In this document: positions 1 through 5,388 of the stretch, in pieces
Position numbering within the stretch: the stretch's first letter is position 1
Layout: each line of letters starts with the position of its first letter
DNA from: Verrucomicrobiota bacterium
GTDB taxonomy: Bacteria > Verrucomicrobiota > Verrucomicrobiia > Limisphaerales > DSYF01
Assembly (NCBI GenBank): GCA_025457725.1
Contig: JALOTU010000193.1
Coordinates: 1 to 5,388, forward strand
Length of the DNA: 5,388 nucleotides
Direction of reading: 5' to 3'
The notes under the pieces: model-generated
What the model was told of the DNA's origin: nothing
Database searches by the model: none
The model's input: the letters and a program-made list of their open reading frames with translations, nothing else
Program-made: the position numbers and the translations under genes

Positions 1-2865
1 CTCGGTCAGGCTTGAACCGAGGTCGTCGTGCAGGTCGCGTGCGATGCGGGATCGCTCAAACTCCACGGCGCGTTGCCGTTCGGCGTGCTCCCTCCGGGCA
101 TGCTCCCGTTCCAGCAGGGCGGTTCGTTGCTCCACCTTGCGGCGAAGCTGGCTGATCCAGATCGCGGCGGCCGTCAGAGTGAGGACCAGCGTTGCCACGA
201 TGAACAGCAGCCGTCGCAGGTTCCACCAGGGGGGACGCTGCAGGAGCTGAATGTCCGCGTCGGAGTTGAGCAGCAGCTCGAAACCCGGGCGGTCGTCCCT
301 GCGTTCGCTCTCCAGCGCCGCATAGACGCCCGACACCCGGAGGCGGCTTCCCAGGGGGAAGGCGGCGGCCAGATCCATGGAGGTTTTGACCAGGGCCCGG
401 CAGGCGCGCAGGCCGGTCTGCAATTCCAACACCCAGTCCGGGCCGGCGTGGTGAATGCCGATCAAACGGGCTTCCGTCTGCACGCGGATGGCATCCCAAG
501 GCATCCCGGGATTCTCGGGGTCGGGCCACTCCACCGGCGGAGGCAGCGCCGCCGCGCCGGTCTTGCGCACCACCGCCTCGTGCAGCTGCGGCGAGGGGCC
601 GCTCAAGTCCGGGATGCCGACGACGTCCACCAGGTCCCCCGCCCTCAACTCGGTCCCGTTGACCGGGCGGAACCGCAGCCCCTTGCCCTCCTGCATCAGG
701 AAAAACTCGCCTCCACGCGCGTGAACGATCTGCCCGGAAATCTTCACCCGTTGAAATCCGCTGGCGCGGAGGTCGAACAACAGCAGGTTGGAAATGGTCT
801 TGGCCGGCGCGGAAAAGGGATCGGCTTCCGGCAATCGATCCACCTCGATCGAGGGGTTTCTGAGTCTCATTTCCCCCACCTTCACCTGGCGCGTCTGCGC
901 GTCCCATTCCGCCAGCAAGCATCCGCGGATGCGCACCAGGGTGTTGAGCAGCCGCTTCAACACCGCATCCCCGGTGTTGTGGATGCGAATGTCGATCTTC
1001 CCGCTGTCGGTCAGCAGGGTCGCCTTGTTCCCCTCCACGGCGGTAATGATGCCGCGCACCTCCGCATACTGCGAATCGAGGCTTCCGCTCATCAGTTGAT
1101 TCCAGTTGGGCCGCACCGGTTCCGGAACCTCCCCCCGCCCCAGCACCCGGACGGATTCAGCCATGATGATGGGGGCAAAATCCCCCACCGCCGTCACCCC
1201 TTTGATCTCCACATAATCGCGCGGCTCGATGCCCTCCTGCTCCGCGGCCCGGAAATCGAAGAAGACGCCCCGCGTGTCGTCCTGCACGACCCCTCCTCCC
1301 CATTCGACCAGGCAGGTGACAACCCCTCGCACGCGGACCGGGTATTCCCGGGCGGCCTCGTCGGCGCTCAGTTGCTGCACTTGAGCGGCGGTGGTCAGCG
1401 TGGGCGGAACCGATGGGCTCGCCTCGAACCGCCGCACGAACGCCGGCCCTATTTGCCATCCGGCCCGGTCGCGCACCACTCCACCAAGCACCTCCACCAC
1501 CAGGCCGGTCGTGACCCCGCCCGGCTTCGCTGGCTGCACCCGGATGGGACCGGATGGGTCGCTCAGCAGGAACCCCCCTCCGGCGTCCAATCCGGTCACT
1601 TCACCCTGTAACCGCGCCACGGGCAGCCCGGGCCCCGTTCCCGCCGATGCGAGGTCCGCCAGGCTGGTTGGCGGGTGCTTCTCCCATTGCTCCGGGGCGA
1701 TGTCCAGGACTTCCAGGTTGGCAGGATCCACAACGGAGAGCAGTCCGGAAGCGCTTTCCCCGTCCAATCCGGCGATGCTCTGATACACCCCCGTGGCTCT
1801 TACCCGTGCGTGGAGCAACAGGGGTTCGGGAACGCCCTCACGACTGGGAAGCCACAGCCGGATCGCCAGATTTCCCTCCTGAAGCTCCAGCTCAAGGCCC
1901 TCGCGTTCCTCACCCACAAAATTCACCCGTCCCTCCACGACCGCCCATTCCCCAGCGCTGCCGACCGGAGGTGGCTGCACCGGTGCAATGCCCCGGGCGG
2001 GGGGCGGGGTCCCTGTCGACACCACTTCAATTGTGGGATGAAATCCGCCCACGAAGAGCTCGCTGCCGTCGTCGGAAAGCGTCGAAAACGTGTAGACTCC
2101 GGAGGCGGGAATCTCCAGGTAGCCTTGGAACTGCATCGCCACGTAATCTTCGGGGCGGCGCAGCGAAACATCCACGTTGGAGGTCACGCCGGATGCGACC
2201 GGTTCCATGTTTCTCAGATCATCCATGGTGGATGGTGTGTCTTCGTAGCAAGAGTAGCGCAACCCCTGCACGAAGTTGCTCGCAGAAGGTCCCGCCCCGG
2301 TCGGCTCCCGGAACAGGGCGGAGGACGGGATGGGTTGCAGGGGGATGCCGGGGCCGCTGTAACTGACTTCCAGTACGGCGGGTGCCAGCGCATTGAAATA
2401 GAAGAGCCGGAAGGGGTGCATGCCGGCCTCCAGCTCGATCCGGCCGGACATCCGCCGGGCGGAATGAACCCCCCGATTGTCCACCACGGGGGCGGGGGCA
2501 ATGGCCACCGACCACTTCCGCCGGATCAGTTCGCACTCCGGAGTTCGGATGCGAATCCGTGCGCCCGGAGAGATGGTCCGGCCCCGCAGCTCCATCATGC
2601 AGACTTCCGTGCCGGTTTCGTCCTGCAAAGCCAGGGCGCCGCTTTCCGTGTCCACCGCGCAAACCACCGCCTCCAGGTCCAAAGCGCACCGCGTCATCTT
2701 CCGGGTCTCGATGGATCGCCTCATGTCCTGAAGGGTGGTGATCGTTACCGGCTCCGGCGCGCCCGATCCGGCGCCCCTGCTCGTGGCGGTCGGCTCGAAA
2801 GCCAGGACCAACGCGTACAGGCACGCGGTCGCCATCCGTTTGCGCTTTCGTCGGGCGGGAAACAT
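1..2865 (-). CDS. Large membrane sensor histidine kinase, LytS/NarL (HisKA_3) type, partial: N-terminal 955 residues, C-terminus outside window
   Basis: The minus frame is open from the ATG at 2865 to the window edge. The N-terminus is Arg/Lys-rich, then hydrophobic (about residues 11-23), fitting a signal peptide or anchor. The long region after it should be periplasmic: an OB-like segment (57-115), a PA14-like C-half (119-186), a PA14-like N-half (200-274, with SDDGSELF at 264-271), then OB-like segments near 306-365, 414-480, 506-575, 598-672, 696-769 and 794-850. A transmembrane helix (about 886-904) and a charged coiled coil (907-940) lead to the H-box RIARDLHDDLGSSLTE, with phospho-acceptor His946. 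This H-box is typical of HisKA_3 kinases, which autophosphorylate and pass phosphate to NarL/LuxR-type regulators. The HATPase domain must lie beyond base 1. An in-frame ATG at 2877 adds four residues (MPRH); AGGA at 2880-2877 sits about 11 nt before the 2865 ATG, which favours 2865 weakly. Kinase identity is secure; the ligand is unknown. Confidence 0.9.
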   Translation of the reverse strand, partial: MFPARRKRKRMATACLYALVLAFEPTATSRGAGSGAPEPVTITTLQDMRRSIETRKMTRCALDLEAVVCAVDTESGALALQDETGTEVCMMELRGRTISPGARIRIRTPECELIRRKWSVAIAPAPVVDNRGVHSARRMSGRIELEAGMHPFRLFYFNALAPAVLEVSYSGPGIPLQPIPSSALFREPTGAGPSASNFVQGLRYSCYEDTPSTMDDLRNMEPVASGVTSNVDVSLRRPEDYVAMQFQGYLEIPASGVYTFSTLSDDGSELFVGGFHPTIEVVSTGTPPPARGIAPVQPPPVGSAGEWAVVEGRVNFVGEEREGLELELQEGNLAIRLWLPSREGVPEPLLLHARVRATGVYQSIAGLDGESASGLLSVVDPANLEVLDIAPEQWEKHPPTSLADLASAGTGPGLPVARLQGEVTGLDAGGGFLLSDPSGPIRVQPAKPGGVTTGLVVEVLGGVVRDRAGWQIGPAFVRRFEASPSVPPTLTTAAQVQQLSADEAAREYPVRVRGVVTCLVEWGGGVVQDDTRGVFFDFRAAEQEGIEPRDYVEIKGVTAVGDFAPIIMAESVRVLGRGEVPEPVRPNWNQLMSGSLDSQYAEVRGIITAVEGNKATLLTDSGKIDIRIHNTGDAVLKRLLNTLVRIRGCLLAEWDAQTRQVKVGEMRLRNPSIEVDRLPEADPFSAPAKTISNLLLFDLRASGFQRVKISGQIVHARGGEFFLMQEGKGLRFRPVNGTELRAGDLVDVVGIPDLSGPSPQLHEAVVRKTGAAALPPPVEWPDPENPGMPWDAIRVQTEARLIGIHHAGPDWVLELQTGLRACRALVKTSMDLAAAFPLGSRLRVSGVYAALESERRDDRPGFELLLNSDADIQLLQRPPWWNLRRLLFIVATLVLTLTAAAIWISQLRRKVEQRTALLEREHARREHAERQRAVEFERSRIARDLHDDLGSSLTE

Positions 2866-2887
2866 GTGACGAGGCATCCTAATCGAC

Positions 2888-2903
2888 GCCCGTTTTGCCG
2901 GGC
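2888..2903 (-). other. Small inverted repeat in kinase 5' leader
   Basis: Arms GCCCG and CGGGC are separated by six bases. In the kinase transcript the stem would end about 22 nt before the ATG at 2865, just ahead of the weak AGGA. It could affect translation initiation, but a 5-bp stem is common by chance in GC-rich DNA. Confidence 0.2.
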
Positions 2904-2937
2904 AATGCTGCAAATGCGTGGCACCCCGCTCAGCGCT

Positions 2938-2963
2938 CGTGGGGGGCGATTCCCCACGGGGGA
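2938..2963. repeat. Two overlapping, mutually exclusive short inverted repeats
   Basis: CGTGGGG (2938-2944) pairs perfectly with CCCCACG (2952-2958) across a 7-base spacer. The same C-run can instead pair with the following G-run: TCCCC (2951-2955) with GGGGA (2959-2963). Only one can form at a time. This may be a by-product of G and C runs. Confidence 0.25.
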
Positions 2964-2973
2964 GACCGGTATC

Positions 2974-2985
2974 GGACGTACGTCC
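2974..2985. promoter_or_regulatory. Perfect 12-bp palindrome GGACGTACGTCC, candidate operator
   Basis: The sequence equals its own reverse complement over 12 bp. With one mismatched pair it extends by two more pairs on each side (2971-2988). It lies about 110 bp from each of the two divergent start codons, a position suited to a dimeric regulator that could affect both genes. No regulator family is recognised from the motif, and a chance palindrome is possible. Confidence 0.35.
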
Positions 2986-3093
2986 TATGGATTTAATCGA
3001 TCCCGCGGTGTAACGTACCGACAAATCAGCCCCGGAATGAAGTTACGATGAGCTCTGAATCCAGCGGCGAATGATTGCCGAAGACACGTCCGG

Positions 3094-3888
3094 ATGCACA
3101 AACCAGCGACCAACTCAATCACCGTCACGATGAGATCTGCCCCCCTGAGAGCATTCACCCTGATTGAACTGCTCGTCGTCATTGCGATCATCGCCATCCT
3201 GGCAGCCATGCTTCTCCCCGCGCTTTCCAAGGCGAAGTTCAAGGCCAAGGTCATCAACTGCACCTCCAACTACAAACAGTGGGGGATTGCCATGAACCTG
3301 TATGCCACGGATGACCGCCAGGGGCGGTTTCCCGCCTATCCGATATCCGGCAGCGCGGGCAACAACACCTGGGATGTGGGGTTGAAGATGATCGATGACC
3401 TGGCGCCCTACGGCATGAGTGTGCCGATGTGGTTCTGCCCGGTGCGCCCCCAGGAACGCACCGAACAGGACGCAAAGCTGGGCCGTCCAATCGAGGATCT
3501 GGAAGACTTGAAGGAGGCTGTGCGTCTTGATCCCCTGGACTACGCCGTCATCTATCACTCCGTCTGGATTCCCCGCATCGCAACCGCCCAGTGGCCGCGT
3601 ATATGGAATGCCACGCAGAACAAGGCGGATCCCCGGGCGAACGAAGAGTACCAATGGCCCTCGAAGTCAACGGATCGGGGGGTCAACATGGTGCCTATCA
3701 TGTCGGACCGCACCTTCGGCCCCAAGACGAGCACCAGCGTGGTGGATGCGTTCCCGAACACCGGACATGTCTCGGGGGGGGGCAAACAGGCGAATTCGAA
3801 TCTGCTCTTCGGCGACGGCCATGTGGAAACGCGCAACGCCTCGGAAATGAAGTGGCGCTGGCATGGCAGCTATACAAGTTACTATTAA
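3094..3888 (+). CDS. Prepilin-like (type IV pilin/type II pseudopilin N-terminus) protein with DGHV tail
   Basis: The 264-residue protein carries a class III (prepilin) leader. Cleavage is expected at Ala20/Phe21, giving a mature start FTLIELLVV with the conserved Glu at mature position 5, followed by a hydrophobic helix to about residue 43 (AIIAILAAMLLPAL) and a KAKFKAKV stretch. A PilD-like peptidase would cleave and methylate it, and the helix would hold it in the inner membrane or in a pseudopilus. The globular part has two cysteines (56, 115), many Trp residues and a C-terminal His225...NLLFGDGHVE segment. This resembles the H-X9-DG tail seen in large families of such proteins in Planctomycetes and Verrucomicrobia, although the His-to-DG distance is longer here. 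Pilus, secretion and surface roles are all possible; the precise function is unknown. An internal ATG at 3130 would give a shorter 8-residue leader (MRSAPLRA), more usual for prepilins; neither start has a clear Shine-Dalgarno. A G9 tract lies at 3774-3782. Confidence 0.88.
   Translation: MHKPATNSITVTMRSAPLRAFTLIELLVVIAIIAILAAMLLPALSKAKFKAKVINCTSNYKQWGIAMNLYATDDRQGRFPAYPISGSAGNNTWDVGLKMIDDLAPYGMSVPMWFCPVRPQERTEQDAKLGRPIEDLEDLKEAVRLDPLDYAVIYHSVWIPRIATAQWPRIWNATQNKADPRANEEYQWPSKSTDRGVNMVPIMSDRTFGPKTSTSVVDAFPNTGHVSGGGKQANSNLLFGDGHVETRNASEMKWRWHGSYTSYY
3774..3782 (+). repeat. G9 homopolymer inside the prepilin-like gene
   Basis: Nine consecutive G bases encode part of Ser227-Gly-Gly-Gly230. Losing one G would move translation to a frame that stops at 3850, removing the DGHV tail. 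Gaining one G would move it to a frame open to 4088, replacing the tail and running past the next gene's start. Such tracts are slippage-prone; whether it varies here cannot be told from one sequence. Confidence 0.8.
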
Positions 3889-4071
3889 ACCGCTTATGCC
3901 TGTTCATCGAGCAGCCCATGAATACAGCATCATCGGACCGAAACCAGAGTCTGAAAAGATGCTCAACCGCAACACAAACCCAATCCCCGATTTCCCTGCC
4001 AGCGCGGGCACCCCGTGCTGGCCGAACACCCGCACAACTCAACTCAACCCAAAACCCAAACCGAGAACAGT
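3889..4071. other. Gap between prepilin-like gene and secreted-protein gene
   Basis: This 183-bp stretch holds no convincing gene. It contains one strong inverted repeat (3998-4022) and, after it, an A/C-rich unstructured leader (about 4023-4071, repeated AACTC and AACCC elements) leading to the downstream ATG. GAG at 4063-4065 is the only weak ribosome-binding candidate, 6 nt before the ATG at 4072. No clear promoter was found, so co-transcription with the upstream gene is possible. Confidence 0.5.
3998..4022 (+). terminator. Strong 11-bp hairpin without U-tract; possible terminator or mRNA-processing/leader element
   Basis: GCCAGCGCGGG pairs with CCCGTGCTGGC over 11 bp (ten Watson-Crick pairs and one G-U) around a CAC loop. 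It lies 109 bases after the prepilin stop and 49 bases before the next start. The bases after it (CGAACACC) contain no U-run, so it does not fit a classic intrinsic terminator. It could end transcription inefficiently, protect the upstream 3' end, or be part of the downstream gene's leader. Confidence 0.4.
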
Positions 4072-5388
4072 ATGAAGAACATGCGTAACAAACACATCAT
4101 AACCGCAGCCCTGGCGGCGCTCGCGCTGCTGCTGCCCGGGTCGGGTCTGGCCCAAACGACGATCGGGAGCTGGCAGACCAGTTCCAGCGACGGATGGATT
4201 GATTGGGGCAACCAACTGTCCATCACGGATGTCAGCTACACGAACAAGTACAGTTTTGCGCCCGGAGTCGTCAGTGGTTACGCCCAGAGTCTCCAGATCA
4301 CCCAAGCGGGTTACAATCAAAGCCTGTCCATCAAACTGCAGAACAACGGTTACGTGGATGACTTCACGAACAACAACCGGCTGACCTTCACATTCTCGGT
4401 GCCAGCCTGGACCAACGGCGGCTACTCGCAACTGGAATCATTTGTGGTCAACGCGCCCGGAGTCGGCTTTACGAGCCAGGCCTTCGACGGACGCTGGTCT
4501 TCCACGGGGAGCACCAACGACAACGATGGGACCAAACCGAGGTTCTTCTTCTATGCCGGCAGCCCGGCCCGATCCCAGACCGTGACCTTGGATTACTCCA
4601 GCCTGTTTACCAGCCTGACCCCCAACCCGGGCTACGTGGAGCTGATTTTCACCTTTAACAACGGCGGCGGCGCCCCGGCGTTCTGGTACATGAACAACGT
4701 CGTGCTGTCCTCCGCCACCACGGTCAACACCAACGTGGTCGTCCTTTATCCCTTCAACGAGACCAATTCCGTCCCGGGCGAGTTCTACCCCTGGAGCGTG
4801 TGGTTCGGCGACGCCACGGATGAGCCGGCGGCCGAGTGGGACCCGTCCGACGCCGGTGGCGATGCAAACTCCGGATCCATGAAGATCAACGCCTTCTTTC
4901 CTGATGCCGGTTACGGTTACGGTGGCGGGCCCCAATTCGTCGTCCACAATGACTACAATGGTCTCGAGCTCTTCTTCGGCACCAATGGAATGCCCTGCTG
5001 GGGCAATACCATGACCGATTATGTGGTCACCAACATTTCCTTCGACCTGCGCTTCGATCCGGCCTCCGCATATGTCACCAACAGCGGCAACTGGCCGGGG
5101 ATCGAGATTGGCACCCGGGGCAACACTAACAGCTTCAACCAATACACCTACGGCACGGCGACCATTCCGCACTCTCAAACCAACTGGGTGCACTTCAACA
5201 TTCCGATCGGGGCGAACGCGGACTGGGCCAGCAGCTACAGTCTGTTTTTCAAGCATTACAGCGCCGATCTGAACGGCCCGGTGAACTTCTACGTGGACAA
5301 CATCGCGGTCACCCGGGGCGTGGTTCCGCGGCCGATCTTGGCCCTGGAAAAGGCCCAGCCCGGCCTGAGGGTGTTCGCGGGGTCCTCC
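4072..5388 (+). CDS. Secreted protein with two tandem carbohydrate-binding-like jelly-roll domains, partial: C-terminus outside window
   Basis: The frame is open from ATG 4072 through the last base (439 codons), with no stop. Residues 1-27 form a Sec signal peptide: positively charged MKNMRNKH, a hydrophobic TAALAALALLLPG core, and a likely cleavage at GLA27/QT. Two beta-rich domains follow: A (about 30-214, starting GSWQTSSSDGW) and B (about 222-416). Each ends in a matching final-strand signature, FWYMNNVVLSS (204-214) and NFYVDNIAVTRG (405-416), like the DN-containing last strand of CBM-type beta-sandwiches. A third segment begins near 417 (PRPILALEKAQPGLRVFAGSS) and is cut off. The protein is rich in Asn, Thr, Gly and Tyr, with a single Cys (309). 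No glycosidase catalytic motif is visible in this part, so binding or a surface role is more likely than catalysis, but the missing C-terminus could hold an enzyme or sorting domain. ATG 4081 is an alternative start that keeps the signal peptide. Confidence 0.85.
   Translation, partial: MKNMRNKHIITAALAALALLLPGSGLAQTTIGSWQTSSSDGWIDWGNQLSITDVSYTNKYSFAPGVVSGYAQSLQITQAGYNQSLSIKLQNNGYVDDFTNNNRLTFTFSVPAWTNGGYSQLESFVVNAPGVGFTSQAFDGRWSSTGSTNDNDGTKPRFFFYAGSPARSQTVTLDYSSLFTSLTPNPGYVELIFTFNNGGGAPAFWYMNNVVLSSATTVNTNVVVLYPFNETNSVPGEFYPWSVWFGDATDEPAAEWDPSDAGGDANSGSMKINAFFPDAGYGYGGGPQFVVHNDYNGLELFFGTNGMPCWGNTMTDYVVTNISFDLRFDPASAYVTNSGNWPGIEIGTRGNTNSFNQYTYGTATIPHSQTNWVHFNIPIGANADWASSYSLFFKHYSADLNGPVNFYVDNIAVTRGVVPRPILALEKAQPGLRVFAGSS

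Larger units (their letters stand above)
2866..3093. promoter_or_regulatory. Divergent intergenic region between kinase gene and prepilin gene
   Basis: This 228-bp stretch separates two divergently transcribed genes, so promoters for both should lie here. No convincing -35/-10 pair could be assigned on either strand. Visible structure includes the palindrome at 2974-2985, an inverted repeat with 7-bp arms (2938-2944 and 2952-2958), an overlapping short stem (2951-2963), a 5-bp stem close to the kinase start (2888-2892 with 2899-2903), and the restriction-site-like palindromes ATCGAT and CCGCGG near 2996-3008. No conserved gene is visible in it. Confidence 0.6.

Noticed and set aside
56..922. 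Minus-strand open frame of 288 codons
   Set aside because: It lies on the same strand as the kinase but in another frame; Gly/Arg/Ala-rich with no motif, so an out-of-frame shadow.
28..1611. Long plus-strand open frame of 527 codons
   Set aside because: It is antisense to the kinase in exact codon register, a usual shadow in GC-rich DNA. Its translation is His/Gln/Arg/Pro-rich without recognisable domains, whereas the minus frame gives a transmembrane helix and an H-box.
2219..2824. Minus-strand open frame of 201 codons near the kinase N-terminus
   Set aside because: Out of frame with the kinase and Arg/Gly/Pro-rich; the kinase frame here carries the PA14-like motifs.
1675..3051. Long plus-strand open frame of 458 codons
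   Set aside because: Same antisense codon register as the kinase frame; low-complexity His/Gly/Arg composition, no domain, and it runs through the divergent regulatory region.
3863..4075. Small plus-strand frame whose TGA overlaps the ATG of the secreted-protein gene (ATGA)
   Set aside because: The overlap looks like translational coupling, but the frame starts inside the prepilin-like gene, has no ribosome-binding site and gives a low-complexity peptide.
3918..4088. Possible 56-residue peptide starting at the ATG at 3918
   Set aside because: No ribosome-binding site; Ser/Thr/Gln/Asn-rich peptide from an A/C-rich leader; it runs over the start of the next gene out of frame.
4623..4710. Possible frameshift between the two jelly-roll domains
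   Set aside because: The plus frame reads straight through both domains and the linker without a stop or change of character.
4438..5256. Minus-strand open frame of 272 codons antisense to the secreted protein
   Set aside because: Val/Gly/Arg-rich shadow. The plus frame has a signal peptide and repeated domain signatures.

Overview
The window looks like accessory chromosome sequence from a Verrucomicrobiota bacterium, probably of the Pedosphaera/Limisphaera type. This is an inference from three lineage habits: a LytS/NarL-type histidine kinase with a very long periplasmic half built of OB-like and PA14-like pieces; a prepilin-like protein with the FTLIELLVV...LLPALSKAK head and a DGHV tail; and a Sec-exported, Asn/Thr/Gly-rich jelly-roll protein. 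No rRNA, tRNA, CRISPR array, transposase or integrase was seen.

Layout. (1) Positions 1-2865 (minus strand) hold one uninterrupted frame. It encodes the first 955 residues of a sensor histidine kinase. The gene leaves the window just after its phospho-acceptor H-box, so the catalytic ATPase domain lies beyond base 1. The frame has no stop in the window, and long plus-strand frames lie antisense to it in codon register; these are shadows. (2) Positions 2866-3093 form a divergent intergenic region with a perfect 12-bp palindrome (2974-2985) and several small inverted repeats. (3) Positions 3094-3888 (plus) encode a complete 264-residue prepilin-like protein with a 9-G homopolymer near its 3' end. 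(4) Positions 3889-4071 are a gap with a strong 11-bp hairpin (3998-4022) but no U-tract. (5) Positions 4072-5388 (plus) encode the first 439 residues of a secreted protein with a signal peptide and two tandem carbohydrate-binding-like beta-sandwich domains; the 3' end is outside the window.

How the parts may work together (inference). The kinase is transcribed divergently from the prepilin and secreted-protein genes and shares an upstream region with them. A plausible reading is an envelope sensor with many ligand-binding modules next to a pseudopilin-like protein and an exported binding protein, perhaps linked to polysaccharide sensing, export or attachment. Nothing in the sequence proves functional coupling.

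The most unusual points are the apparently circularly permuted PA14-like module in the kinase, its run of about seven OB-like repeats, the G9 tract whose slippage would truncate or extend the prepilin, and the palindrome in the divergent promoter region.
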